Assembly (NCBI GenBank): GCA_029204225.1
Contig: CM055096.1
Span: 41,124,519 to 41,188,518, forward strand
Length of the DNA: 64,000 bases
Reading direction: 5' to 3'
DNA from: Diphasiastrum complanatum
Lineage: Eukaryota > Streptophyta > Lycopodiopsida > Lycopodiales > Lycopodiaceae
Shown here: piece by piece, positions 34,950-48,055 of the stretch
Position numbering within the stretch: the stretch's first letter is position 1
Layout of the letters: the number at the start of each line of letters is the position of its first letter
Program-made: the position numbers and the translations under genes
Notes under the pieces: generated by a model
Told to the model about the DNA's origin: nothing
Databases searched by the model: none
Seen by the model: only the letters and a program-made list of their open reading frames with translations

Positions 34950-37900
34950 AACCTTGCAGCTTTGTACGTTTAATTCAATTGCCTTTCTTTGCTTGGCAAA
35001 GAGTGGCTTGTCGAGTGGTTTCGTGAGCAGATCTGCAATCATATTTTCTGATTTTATATACTGGACCTGGAGCTCTCTTTTTGAGATCGAATCTCGAATG
35101 TGATGGTACTTCAGAGGTATGTGCTTTGTCTTTGAATGGAAGACATGATCCTGGGACAAATAGATGGCACTTTGAGAGTCCATCATCATCGTGCTTGGCC
35201 CCTCTCGTGGTATCCCAATTGCCTCCAGCATCATCTGTAGCCACACTACCTCATTCACGACCTTTGAAGCTGCGATATATTCAGCTTCTCAAGAGGATTG
35301 AGCCCCAAGGTCTTCTTTTTGCATATCCAGCTGATTGCAGTTCCGCACGCTATTGTACATCCTCCAGTAATGGACTTGCTATCATCTTTGCAGCTCGCCT
35401 AGCTCGCATCACTGTAGTGATACAGCTCGAATCCTTTTTCTTCGTTTTCAGCTCCGTAGGTTAATCCAATATTCTGGGTACCCTGCAGATACTGTAGGAT
35501 TTGTTTTGCCATTTGCCAATGTGTTAGGCCAGGATTGGAAGAGAATTGGCTCAAGGCGTAAACAGAGAAAGCCAGATCGGGTCTGGTACAAATTGTCAAG
35601 TACATCAGACTACCGATTAAGTTCTGGTAGGGTATACTTGCCATCCTATGTTCTTCTTCTTCTGTTTTTGGGCAATCTGCTTTGTGAGCTTGGCTCCAGC
35701 TATCATTGCTGTGGCCTTTTCCTTGCAGTCCATCATGTGGTACTGCTTTAGCACCTTTCTGGCATATTTTGACTGACTCAAGTGCATTTCACCCTTTTCT
35801 CTTTTGATCTCCAGCCCTAGGCATTTTGTTGCGTCTCCGAGATCTGTGATTTTGTAACTTTTAGAAATCTGACTCTTCGTGTCTTTGATCAGCATCAAGG
35901 AATTTCCTATCATCAGCGAATCATCCACGAAAATGGTCAGTATCACAAAATCCTTTCCTACTCTCTTAATGTAGACATTGCAGTCTGGCTGAGTAGGATT
36001 GAAGTCTAGAGACTTCAGAAGACCATCAAGCTTTTTATATCAGGCTCATGATGCATGTTTTAGACCGTAGATGCATCTCTGCAATCGACATACATATTGT
36101 CTGTTGCCGGGGTCTTCATAGCCTTCAGGTTGCTTCATGGAGATTTCCTCTTCTAGATCTCCATGAAGAAAGGCTGTTTTCACGTCAATCTGGTGAATTT
36201 CCAGATTGTATTGTGTGGCGTATGCAAGGAGTACCTTATGCTTGTCATTTTGACCATGGGCGAATATGTGTCGAAATAATCGACACCATATCTCTGCGTG
36301 TAGCCCTTCGCGACAAGGCTTGCTTTGTAGCGACCAATGGTGACATCTGATTTCATCTTTTTCTTGTATACCCACTTGCGAGCTTGTTTCTTTTTTCTTT
36401 GGGAATGTGCTTGTATGCTGCACAACCAAACACACGTACGTATGACAGATCAGACTTTCTGTCTGTCCACATTTCATATGGTGTTTTGTTTTCCAGCGCT
36501 GTCGTTGTAGATTTGTTCTGCAGGTGTACAGCTGCAGCTATTGCCTCAGCCCAGAATTGACCTAGCAATTGAGCCTGTGCAATTGAGCCTGTGCCATCAT
36601 GCATCTGGCTCCTTCGACTAGCGTTCTGTTTCTTCTTTCTGCCACACCATTGTATTTGGTGTGTATGCAAGAGTGAACTGGTGTTCTATCCCCTGTTCTT
36701 CGCAAAATCTTGAAAATTCTGTGCTTTTGTATTCACCTCTGTTGTCAGATCTAAGGATCTGTATCTTTTTCGAGGTGTGCTGCTCTACAAATGCCATGAA
36801 CTTTTTGAAGGAATCAAACACTTCAGATTTCTTCTTCAAGTAGTAGATCGTGGTCATCCGATTGTAATCATCTATGAACGTCAGAAAGTATCTCGAACTT
36901 GAGAGCGAATCCATCTTCGCGGAACTCAATTTCGGGCTTTGAAATCTTGAGACCTGTGACAATTCTTTTTTGCTCATGTTGTACAGGCTTCGCATGTCCA
37001 GATAATACATTCTCCTATGCCAGAGCTGATCTTCATTTTCTGATGCATTCAATATGCTATCAGAGTTGCTGACTATATTAGCCTGGTAGAGGTTTCCTTC
37101 TCTGCATCCGACCGTCAGCAACTTGTTTGTCGTCTTCTCGATCATACGGCAAGTGTTGCCGTCGAACAAAACTCAAATGCCTAGGTCTGCCATCTTGGAG
37201 ATAGATAGCAAATCTTTTCTGAGTGAGGGTACATAGAGTGCTTCTGGCAGCTCTGCTTGGCCTGACATTGTTCGAAGCTGTAGAGTGCCGATGCCTTTGA
37301 CATCGTGTCTGCTCCCATCACCTAGTATCACTGCTCTGTTGTTTTCGAGTAAATCGATCAAGACCTTGTTGCAGGTCATGTGAGATGTTGCTCCTGAATC
37401 GATGACCACATCGTAGTTGTGTTCAGAGTAGCTTGTTGAAGCTTTATCGAGTATCATGAAAGCTTCGTCATCTTTGTCAGCATCCTTTGATGACTCTACA
37501 ACGTTTGCCTTTATAGCTTTCTTCTTTCTTTTTGGGTTGAATCTGCAATCGTATGCAGAATGTCCTTTCTTCTTGCAGTGCATGCAAGGTATTGTTGGAT
37601 TAAACCAGCATTTGTTGGCCGTATGGCCTGGTTTGTGGCAATGATCGCAGGAAGAAGATTGTCGATTCGAAAACTTCGTCTTCTTGAATCTTGCTTGTTT
37701 TTGTTTTTTTGCTTTCCTTTCGTGAAGAGAGCTTTCTCTTGATCACTGCTTCCCTCTCCGTCTCTCATCAGTCTCTCATCAGCCACAAGACTGACTGCTT
37801 TGTCGAATGTCATATCTGGTAGACTCAATATGAGCATTCTTAGCGGCTGATAGGACGTTAGTAGAGATTTCATGAAGTACATCAACTGATGTGGTGTTGG

Positions 37901-38195
37901 GACCTGGTGCTCCTATCCTGATGCAGCGAGTTGAGCGAAGATCGTTTTGATCTTTTCAACGTGCTGATCCAACAGGTTGCCATCCCATCATATGGATTGC
38001 AGCTGATTGTGAAGGTGCATGACTGAAGCTGCAGTCCTCACTTCATACTTCTGTTTTAATCTTTCCCATGCTGCATGGCTGCTTTTGCAGTTTTCAATCT
38101 GCATGAGTAGATCCTCATTTATGGATGAAACTATGATCGCCATTGCTCGCTCATCCTTTCTGATCCATTCAGCTCTCCTTGGGTCTCCCTCTGGA
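34950..38195 (-). pseudogene. copia gag-pol of element C
   Basis: Going leftward from 38195: truncated gag (DPRRAEWIRKDERAM, then helical CA-like sequence) and a knuckle CMHCKKKGHSAYDC at about 37580. Next come protease VVIDSGATSHMTC (about 37410), the integrase zinc finger (WHRRMYYLDMRSL) and core (FIDDYNRMTTIYY, LRSDNRGEYKS). Then RT with MKQPEGYEDP and the catalytic IFVDDSLMIG (about 35940), and RNase H (VVWLQMMLEAIG, MMDSQSAIYLS, IADLLTKPLDKPLF). The RNase H acidic triad region is largely preserved. Several frameshifts (near 37170, 36620, 36050 and 35620) and stops break the polyprotein. Confidence 0.88.
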
Positions 38196-38198
38196 GGC

Positions 38199-38839
38199 TC
38201 AGTTTAGTTTTTAAAGCAAGATCGTCAGTGTCTCGCTCGTTGGCGGAATGACACTTCGCTCTTTCGTTGTGTTTTGCTCATTGGCAGACTTTCATGCACA
38301 GCTATAGTTTCTAGTATTTTTCTTTCTGCTCTACTCGTTACCTCTCTCTCTCTCTGTGTCTCTTACAGATCTCTCTATTCAGATTATTTTTCTTTTTCTT
38401 CATATTCATTTATGATCCAGAGAGGATTTTTTATACCTCCACAGTGTGGATTTTACAAGATAGCCAAACGTAGAATCACAAGACTAGTTAACGCTAATCA
38501 ATTAGTTAGTTAGTCTCCATTGTTGACACTCGTTTCAGTTGGGCGTGAAGTCTATGACTCCAAGCCCGTTGAGCTGCCAGTTGGCAGCGCGAAAGATTCC
38601 TCTTCGTTTGTCTTCTAATCTCCCGTTTGCTTTCATTTTTTTTTTCATTTTTTTCGTAGTTTTTCGTTTTGCGTCCCTTTGCGGTTTGCAGTCCTAGAGG
38701 TGTGTTTACGATTCACGAATGATTCGCGAATCATTCGTGCCTCGAGTCAAGGGACGTTGACTGTCGCGAATTGTTCTTGTTCAACCTTCGTTTCTTGTTC
38801 GTGCTATGACAAAGTTGTAGGAGTTCACCATTTCTGACA
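38199..38839 (-). repeat. 5' LTR of element C, inner end deleted
   Basis: Matches 34308-34939 with scattered substitutions. The inner boundary lies at a TCAG microhomology with gag. Confidence 0.92.
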
Positions 38840-38844
38840 AAAGA

Positions 38845-40017
38845 TCACACACCGGGGCGCTAAGTGAATGCCTGAACTCTGCAACAGTCTGTCAAAGCTT
38901 GTAAGGGGTTGTTGGGGACATTGTAGAAGATACATACCATTATCTACACATACCATACCATGACATGCTCATTGCCAAAATCAGCAGAATTTCTTGGAAA
39001 ATAGCTCGCTAAATTGGCAATGTTCTTACTCACAAAATGTCTAGACTCTGTGGAGAGACTCTATTGTAATCACAGTCTATCTAACAGACAATGAGAGTGA
39101 ATGGGTGATTGCTTTGACTTGCCTTTGAAAAGAGACTTTTAGAATGAGAAAGTTGTAGGTCTTTTGCAACCTCTTAATATCTTTCAGCCAAATTGGAATC
39201 CCTCGACCTAGATTTTTTGAGCAGGCCTTCTAAGTGGTGGTGAAACATCAAGAGAGATTAGCAATTAAGTTAGTGCTCGAGAATGCAATGGAACGCCTCC
39301 AAGATGTAAGCGACCTATTTGCTTCATGTAAGCCATAGAAAGTATACGACCAATGTCTATTAGGCATGCAACAAAGGTGTTTGACAAATTTATAAGGTAG
39401 TTTGGTGCACGAAATATATATTAGAAATAAAGAAGTTACTATCTATAGGGCAAACATAATGATATTTGAACATCATCAGAATGATGTTCTGCGTGTTGAA
39501 AAGATATTAGGTTCACAAAGGAAAACTCTCAAAGCCCAACAAATTGCAAAGAAAATAAAGCATAAATGAGGAAAATGGGAGCTTTACATATTTGGATAAC
39601 TAGATGACATAATCATTCTACATCTAAACGTGCCACATGTTAAGCATTGAGTGGGTGGTTTTTTTCTTAATGGTGCACTATCACATGGTAGATCATGATT
39701 GGCTTAGGTAATGTCAAGATGATTTCTATCGTATGGCCCATCTATACGGCCACATTTGAAAGTGTCTGGCGACACATGGCTGTACATCATCACTTCATGA
39801 CACGATGTCTGCTGACATGACATGTGGCAGATGCAAGGATGGGCTCTCGTCCTTATACAAAGTATAAATAGCGAGAGATTCTCCCATTTGTAATTTAGAT
39901 TCTTTACATTTTGTTCACATATTAAATTTTTTGTTTTGGCTTTTCCAATATCTAGCACCAGGTATTGTTTTAGTTCTTTCACTTGCGGCCCCCAACCACT
40001 AATCAGAAATAGCAGTA
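38845..40017. other. tandem-repeat right half, then intergenic
   Basis: 38845-38935 continues the repeat interrupted by element C. From 38940 to 40017 I see no gene; 39700-39860 is slightly richer in G+C and could be a promoter for the frame starting at 40018. Confidence 0.5.
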
Positions 40018-40669
40018 ATGATGTCTTCTTCCATAGAATCAAGATTGAGTGAATTTTTTTAGTCAACCGAGATTTCTTCTGATATGATGGATTTTTTTTT
40101 TCTCTCCTATTGTGCCTTTGACGTTGATAAATTTCTTTTCAAAAATCATTTTCATTTGTTGAATGCAATCAATAGTTCTAGTCAAATATTTACTGTGACT
40201 CTTCCTATTTATATAGGCAATTCAATTTTTATTCATTTCGTGGATCTATTGCATGCTCGATCCAATGGAAAACCAAAACATAATAGAAATTTTTTGAAGG
40301 TGCATGAATATTTTAAAAGAAATAATAAGTGTAAAGAACATAATTTTTTTTTTCATTTGGTTGATAGAGGTATGGCATTTATCTTTTATACTGGTATGTT
40401 AATAGAGGATGATTAGTAATCTCCATCTGTCTTCCCCTCTTTAAATTCATCTTCTTTTTCACTTATCCCATGGAGGATAATAAAGGCATTGACTTTGATA
40501 ATAACGATGTAGATCTATGCAAGGAGGAGCGCCTTGCATCAAAATACGAACCTACCATGGCTTGTGCACTAGTTGCGACATTTTCATCTTCTGATGAAGA
40601 TGTAAAAATAAAAAAGACTCTGTTGGGCATTCCTATATATTTTGATAGTAACGAATTGTTTTTTTTTTA
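40018..40669 (+). pseudogene. paralogue of the unknown transposon-linked protein at 61.7 kb
   Basis: From ATG at 40018 (MMSSSIESRLSEFF) the frame reads, with one TAG at about 40060, to 40413. It continues in another frame from 40470 to 40669. It aligns in order with the protein starting at 61757 on the minus strand. Shared blocks are KHNR...H-FKRN...H...GMAF-FY (here KPKHNRNFLKVHEYFKRN and DRGMAFIFYTG), then near the end LLGIPIYFDSNE against LLDVPLYFIDNE. It ends in a T run at 40661-40669. No transposase-like gene lies beside it. The family is unrecognised. Confidence 0.62.
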
Positions 40670-40679
40670 ATCATAGTTC

Positions 40680-42506
40680 AAATATGATGAATTTCAAGTG
40701 TGTAAAGAAAGAAAAACAAAAACAAAAAAAAGTGAAAACTGATGGTAGCTAAGCATTTAGTCAAGGGATTGAATATATAATTTAACTTCACAAAGGTTTA
40801 TTTATTTATTTAAATTTTTTTATGACAGCCAAAATTTAAATGCACACAACCTTAGGCAATGAAAGCATGGCCAAATTCATATAAAAAAATACATTGAAAT
40901 TTTAAAATCTAACAAGAAGATCTACAATGATTTGGTATCGAATTACTATAAATAACACTATTTAATGACTAATTTTCTTATGAATGGAATTAGACTATTT
41001 TGACATAGAATGAGACCAATTATATCAGTAATAAAAAGTTTTGCAATGTCCTTCCAAATATTAGATGACTTGCATGCTTATCTAAATAGAAAAAGAAAAG
41101 AACTTTTGATCTAAACTATTCTTATATTGTAATTAGATAATTTATTTTGCTTTAGAATAATAAGACACATTTGAAAATATAATAAATTTAAGCTTGGAAA
41201 AATGGACTAGGATTTCATGTTTTTGAAAATAAGAGATAAGATTCATAAAGAGTCAATAATGAGCAATTTTATTGTGCAATCACGAAGGTATTTTCATGTA
41301 TGTCTATAGCATGAACTTGATAACCATTAGAGGTCAATTTAAGAAAATGAAAAAATGAATCAAAATTATTAACATATACAACTTAATACATATGATCAGA
41401 GGGCATTGTTCAAAACATTGAGCCATTAAGCATTGATGTGAAATAAGGTTCATTGCCTTGATCTCTACCTTTCCTCCCCTTGGAACAAAAGGTAAAGTTC
41501 AAGCAGCTCAATAAGCAATGGTTGAGTATTGTAAAAAAAAATCTCAATGAAAGATATGTATAAGCATTAACACGTATGCTTTGAGGAATAATGCCACTTT
41601 TTCTATATAGATAGAATCATCTTAGACAACCATTATTTGACAAAGTTATGTTTTAAAGAAATATGACCTTTTTTTTTTCTCAGGTCAAATATGTGACTAA
41701 GGTCTTACAAAGAGTTTGTTTTAGCATAATTGTATGTATCTATTATGTGATCAAATCAATTGGAGTAATCAAATATTAACAATAAATTTTGAAATCCCAT
41801 CTCATCAATCATTCAAGTATAAGCATTAACACATGTGACTAAATCCTATTAACTATACTTTAATCATTTTGATTCTTGTAGCAAGTTGATCATTTTTTCA
41901 AAGTCTATGTTTTTAAGAATTAAAATAAATTTTACTAATCTACAAGAATTTTTTTCCACATAGAACTTGTGTTTGCATCAAAGTAGATTAAGCATATACT
42001 TGAATATAAAGTTGAGTATGTACACACACACACACACACACACTCACTCACTCACTCACTCTTACGCATAATGATTCATATTGTTTTTAAAAATAACATT
42101 ATTTAATCTTTTAATGAAATATTTTTTAAACATATTCATATGCTACTTTTTATATTGTTGAGGTATAACTATGATGTAGATATATATTTGTCTTATCTTA
42201 GAGTTTTAAAGTTCCAATATGTGTTGTGTACCCTCACATGGGAGACATTTTTGCATATTGTTAGAAATGCATTTTATTCCACATGTGAAATGTACTTTAA
42301 AATATAATTACTCGTTTGATTTTGCAAATATACATTGTTCTTGGTGAAAATTTTATAAGATCTAGTACTTCATATGAGAATATAATATTGTAGCTAGAAA
42401 AGACCAACTACCAACTATACATCTCTTTAATATAAATCAATATTATATCATGGAAATTTTAATAGTAGTTAATGCTAGTTGTGCACACACTTGCTTGCGC
42501 ATGCAT

Positions 42507-42579
<73 letters not shown>

Positions 42580-43780
42580 TGTTTCATACATTTTTGTAAT
42601 AATGTTAAAGAGCACAAATTATTTTTTATTACCCAAGCTAAGTATTAGAGGTATGATCCAACAAAATCAAAATGAATTATAATATGTATCTTCTTGTACA
42701 TATATGTTATTATAGTTTTGGTATTTTACATACATACAATGCTTCTTGAGGATGTATAAAGGATTATATTGTGTAAACTTGATGATGAGGAGGATGGTAT
42801 CAGAGAAGACACTTGAGAGATCAAGTGAGAAAACCATGTTCAGCTTTAGAGATGTTAAGGATCCTAAAATCAAGATAATTCAAAAAGGAAATCAACTATG
42901 TTACTTCTCATGTACTCGGAAGTATTCAATCTTGTATCACGTAGAAGGGATATGCCTAGTACAGATAGGGAGACATTTTCTAAAGATATAAAGGTTACAA
43001 TCAATCACTAAATTGCACCTCCTCATTATATTTTATTGAATTCAAAAAAAATTGGCTATTCATACTTGTATTATGATCATTTTGACTTGCTCTTTTTTCT
43101 TAACTTAGCATGGAATCATAATTGTTTCTTTAAAATAATGAATTATTTATGTTGAGCTAGAATATCAGACCATAGTAACCTCCTCTTTTCAAATAGTTGT
43201 CATTAATGTTTATTCAAATTGGAATCATAGTCATCACAATAGCCATATGTTATTATTGTGGTTGTGTCTCATGGTTGTAACTATACTGGTTAAGCTTATG
43301 GAATCATAGATATCACAATAATCATATTTTAAAGTTGTGGTCTTAGATTGGGATACTAAACACCATAGAGAAGAGATTATACTAATCAACATCCGGTGAT
43401 TACAATGGTGGGGAGATCAAGATAAAAAAAAATCTACTCTATCATTTTTTGCAATAAAAAAGATAAAGATGATATGTCGACAACAATAAAATACATTTCT
43501 ATCATGGGTGTTGTTGCATCTATAGAATAAAGAAAAAAAAGTCATATAAATCCTGATGGAAAGCTAGGATTCTTGAATTTAAGACGTCTATGAGAGGATA
43601 GTCCATGTTAGTTCAACATGTTTAACTTAGAATTTGCTTCAAACAGAAACATAGATCATGCTACACAGTAACACAGACAAAAAATACTCTCCACAGCAAG
43701 CTCACATAGTAACTATATATCTCAAAATGAAATTACATTGTACATATAGTTGTTCACTCAGGCAACCCATGCATGAACCA
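40680..43780. other. AT-rich intergenic stretch with microsatellites
   Basis: No gene seen. (AC)n followed by (ACTC)n at 42021-42061; (TC)n at 42509-42576; a diverged duplication of GGAATCATAG..ATCACAATA at about 43222 and 43299. A TGGTATCAGAG sequence at 42795 resembles a copia primer site, but no LTR could be matched beside it. Confidence 0.55.
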
Positions 43781-43959
43781 GGTTGTCATTGGCGGGACGT
43801 GTGTCCCATCGACTTGCCTCGTGGCGAGGCCAACTGATTCTTATTAACTAATAGGACCCACAATAGAGTAGCACAATGATTCTACTTTAATTCTAACTCT
43901 CTCCATTAAATTAGAGTCTACTTTTTATACAGTCATATACATAGCTTTTAAAGTCTACA

Positions 43960-46900
43960 AACTTTAAGTACAGAAAGCTTTGATCTAAACTTATCAAACT
44001 TTTTTCCAACAAGTGGCTTAGTGAAAATATCAACTAGTTGTTCTTCCGTACTACAATGAACAACATGAATTTCACAACTTAGTTGTCTCTCACATATAAA
44101 GTGATACTAAATATCAATGTGTTTGGATCTTGCATGGAACACTAGATTCTTTGCTAGCTGAATGCCGCTATGACTGTCGCTATGTAATGTCGAGAGATTT
44201 TTCTGCTTCATGCCAACTTCTTCCAAGATTTGTCTCAACCATACAGTTTCCTGTGTTGCACTACACATTGTCTTATACTCTGCTTCTGTGGTGGAAAGAG
44301 CAATTGTACTTTGCTTCTTGCTAGACCAGGAAAAGCAATTGCCACAAAGCTGGAATACATACCCTGTGGTGGATCTACGATCATCATAGTCACCTCCCCA
44401 ATCTGCATCCACATAGCCACACAATTCAGGTAAACCCTCATGCTTCCTGTAAATCAAGCCATAATCTGAAGTGCCTTTTACATAACGCAAAATGCGCTTA
44501 GCTGCCTTCCAATGCGTTTCCGTAGGTGCTGTCATAAACTGACTTACAATACCAACAACATAACATATATTTGATCTAGTCGTGGTAAGATAAATCAAGC
44601 TCCCTACTAACTGACTATACAACATAGCATCAAATGACTGTGACTCATCAAGCTTAGAAAGTTTTTTATCTGGTTCAATAGGAGTATTAACTGGTTTGCA
44701 ATCCTGCAACCTAAACCTATGCAGCAACTCTTTGACATGCTTCACCTGTGTTAAACCCACTTCATGTCCTTTTTGCCACACCTCTACTCCAAGGCAATAA
44801 TGCATCAGGCTGAGATCTATCATCTCGAATTGTTTCATGAGGTCTTTCTTGATCATGTCTATCATCTTCTGTAATAATCAAGTCATCAACATAAAGAACA
44901 ATCAAAGCAACCATACCATCAAAGCATAAGACATATAGATTTGGATCAGAATGTGTTCTCACTATCCCCTTTGAACAAAAGTAGGCATCAATAATGCTAT
45001 ACCACGCATGTGGTGCCTGTTTAAGACCATAAAGCACTTTCTTCAAGCGACATACTTTATTTTCCTGTCCCTTCGCTACAAAGCCTTCAGGTTGATTCAT
45101 GAACACCTCTTCTTCTAACTCACCATTTAAAAAAGTAGATTTCACATCCATCTGATGCAAAGCCAACCAAAATGTGAAGCTAAAGCAACAAGTAGACGTA
45201 GAGTATTCCACTTACATACTGGCGCAAAGATCTCCTCATAGTCGATGCCTTTACTTTTTGCATACCCTTTGATCACCAATCTTGCCTTGTGCTTTGCTAT
45301 ACTTCCATCTGCATGGTACTTAGTCCTATATACCCATTTGCAACTAATGAGTTTCTTGCCAACTGGTGGTTTTACTAAGTCTCATGTGCTATGCTTAGCA
45401 ATTGACTCCATCTCCTCTCCCATGGCCTTGATCCAAATGTCATCATCCTCTGCTTCACCATAAGTTGAAGGTTCTTTGCTTTGAATAATGCTAGATAAGA
45501 GAGCATAATTTGCTTCATACCTTTCAGGTTGTGTCTTCTCTCTTGTTGATCTTTGTAGCTCTCCCTGGCTAGATGATCTTGGAAAGTCATCCATGTCGCG
45601 GCTCTCTAGCAATCTCTCAAAACACTTAGAGGGCTTCCTGTCAGGTGATCAGCTTTCTGGTGAAAATGTATCCCACGGTACATCCTTCTCCTTGTGCTTA
45701 TCACCTACAACTTCAATCCATCTTGCACCAAAAGGTTTGTCTCTACCTCTCCAACCTGTCTCTTGAGGTTGAATAGTAGTATCTTGAGATGTATCCTCAT
45801 ATTCATCACTTGGAAGGTCAATGAATGGATCATCACCAGGAGGTATCCTCACTATACCATCTTTTCCACTGGATGTGTCTATCTTCTCAGCATCCTCGTC
45901 TTCATACGTCTTGGATTCATCAAAGATAACATCACGGCTTACATGGATTTTGTTTTCCACTGGATCAAAACATCTATAGCCCTTTACATGATCATCATCT
46001 CCTAGGAATATACACTTGATAGCTTTCACATCAAGTTTACGTCTCTTTTCCTTAGGAATGTGTACAAAGGCTTTACATCCAAAGATTCGCAAATGGTTCA
46101 CCTTTAGCTTCTTCTTCATGAATGCTTCCTCAGGTGTTATCTTTGGTATGACAATGGTAGGACTCCTATTTTCAACATAGACTGTCGTACTGCATGCTTC
46201 TGACCAAAAATCTTTTGGTAGTTTCATTTCAGCTAGCATAGATTTGGCACTTTCCACAATCGTACGATTCTTGCGCTCAGCTACACCATTGAGAGCAGGA
46301 GTATGAGCTTGCGTAAATTGTCTTCTAATCCCACATTGATCAAAAATTTCATTGAATCCATTAGACTTGTACTCACCTCTACTATCTGATCTTAGGACTT
46401 TGATCTTACTACTTGTCCGATTTTCGACAATGCTTTGAAGCTCTTGAAATGGTCAAATGCATCCGATTTTTTCTTCAAGAAGTAGATCCACATCTTACGT
46501 GACATATCATCAATAAAGGTAATGAAATAGAAGGATTTACCTAAAAACATGGTCCTCATAGGCCCAAATAAATATGTGTGGATCAAATCCAAGATATTCT
46601 TTGCCCTTGCAACACCACCTTTATTGAACTTCTCTTGATGCTGCTTCTCATATACACATGATTCGCACATCGATTTCAAGTGGTCTTCTATGGTAGGCAA
46701 TCTTGTTACCATCTCCAATTTTCTCATCAAACTAAAGCTTCCTAAGTTCAAGTGACCAAGCCTCTTATGCCACAACTTAGTTTGCAATGGAATGGATGAT
46801 ACGAGTCCATGTTGCACAATTTTGTATTGGGCTCCCTTACTCCATCCGCAACAACTTTGAGCTTTTGGTTCACATCCTTCACAAAACAATGATCATGGAC

Positions 46901-47386
46901 AAATTCTACTTTCAACTTTTGATCAATAATGACTCCAACAGAAAGCAAATTTTTCTTCAAACTTGGTACGTAAAGTACCTCCCTGATCATCATGCTTTTG
47001 CCATCAGGTAGTTGGATTGAGACGGTGTCTATCCCCTTGATTTTGCACACATCACCATTTGCTTGCGAAATGGACGTTCCATTATCCAACACTTTCAAGA
47101 TCTTGAACGAATTCTTGTTACCTGTCATGCGTCTTGTGGCTCCCGAGTCAATATACCACGCTTGATCATCTTGGTTAGATGATAATGCAGATATGAAGAT
47201 GCTAGAGTCTTCAATCTCACCCTCATCGACAAGGTTTCCTACTTGCTTTGGTTTCCCCTTGACTTGTTACACCAGGAATTTGCAACATTCACTCTTCCAA
47301 TGGCCCTTTTTACCACAATGGAAGCACTTGCCTTTCTTCTTGGTCCTACTGGAAGATCCCTCATCCTCCTGAGTCTTGGCAAATTG
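43960..47386 (-). pseudogene. copia Pol (element E): protease, integrase, RT, RNase H
   Basis: Going leftward: protease WYIDSGATRRMTG (about 47160), integrase zinc finger (WHKRLGHLNLGSF...CESCVYEKQHQ) and the integrase core from 46640. In the core the first catalytic Asp appears replaced (IHTYLFGP where HTD is usual), while the Glu region NRTIVESAKSM (about 46270) is kept. The acidic linker is at 45649-45960. RT spans from about 45360 to 44860, with MDVKSTFLNGELEEEVFMNQ and the catalytic LYVDDLII (about 44890). RNase H has YVDADWGGD, TTEAEYK, and EEQLVDIFTKPL at about 44030. Frameshifts near 46400, 45640, 45210 and 44860 break the polyprotein. Confidence 0.87.
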
Positions 47387-48055
47387 CTATTTAGACTTTT
47401 TCATGCCCTTGCCCTTGTCTTGTTTTTGGCGTGTCGCAAGTGCCTGATCGTCAGTATTTTGATGTCTTGCTTTCACCATTTCTCGCCGTTGCTCTTCCTG
47501 CATCAAGATTCCTATGAGCTCATCAAAGGTTGGCAATCTTTCTCTTGATGTTATTCCACTCACAAACATCTGATAGGGTTCTGCAATGCCACACAATGCA
47601 TTGTGCATCAGCTCCACATCACGAATGCGCTCACCAATAGAATGCAATTCATTCTTCATTGTCTTGATTCTGATCATGTACGTCTGAATGTGCTCTCCTT
47701 GTTCCATGCGGGCACTATTCAGCTTTGATGTCAGAAACATGATTCTTGATGGATTTGACATCTCAAACTGCTCCTTTAGCACATCCCATGCCTGTCTGGG
47801 TGTAACAGCATCACAAATGTGGGTAATAATGTGATCATTCACTGACAAGTTAATGAAGGTCAAAGCTTTTCTCATCTTTTTGTCGAACACATTGATATCC
47901 GCTTCATTTGGCGATCTTCTCTCATCACCTGTGATGACATCCCACACGTCCTTCTCCAGCAATATGTTTTTCATTTTGAATTTTCTCACCGCATAATTGG
48001 AAATCTCGTCCAATTTGCTACTTTCACTCAAAATGGACTCTCCCATGTTTGCCAT
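47387..48055 (-). CDS. copia Gag (element E)
   Basis: A 222-residue uninterrupted Gag starting MANMGESILSESSKLDE. It contains the copia Gag core (SNYAVRKFKMKN, ARMEQGEHIQTYM, ALCGIAEPYQMFVSGI) and a basic C-terminal end. A TAG at about 47387 cuts it just before the zinc knuckle (CFHCGKKGHWKSEC, about 47325-47284), which lies in the following frame. Gag forms the capsid and binds the retrotransposon RNA. It is the best-preserved retrotransposon frame in the window. Confidence 0.85.
   Translation of the reverse strand: MANMGESILSESSKLDEISNYAVRKFKMKNILLEKDVWDVITGDERRSPNEADINVFDKKMRKALTFINLSVNDHIITHICDAVTPRQAWDVLKEQFEMSNPSRIMFLTSKLNSARMEQGEHIQTYMIRIKTMKNELHSIGERIRDVELMHNALCGIAEPYQMFVSGITSRERLPTFDELIGILMQEEQRREMVKARHQNTDDQALATRQKQDKGKGMKKSK

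Larger units (their letters stand above)
34121..38839 (-). mobile_element. copia element C with intact target duplication
   Basis: The termini TGTCGCGAAAGC (34121) and TTTCTGACA (38839) are flanked by the identical 5-mer AAAGA (34116-34120 and 38840-38844). The LTR at 34121-34939 is full length (819 bp). The other, 38199-38839, lacks its inner 180 bp or so and runs directly into gag at an EPPEGDPR-like position. A deletion therefore removed the inner 5' LTR, the primer site and the gag start while leaving both outer ends. Gag-pol is on the minus strand and carries frameshifts and stops. Confidence 0.92.

Noticed and set aside
42780-42810. Copia primer site (TGGTATCAGAG) suggesting another element
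   Set aside because: No LTR end or gag could be matched next to it; a chance or very old remnant.
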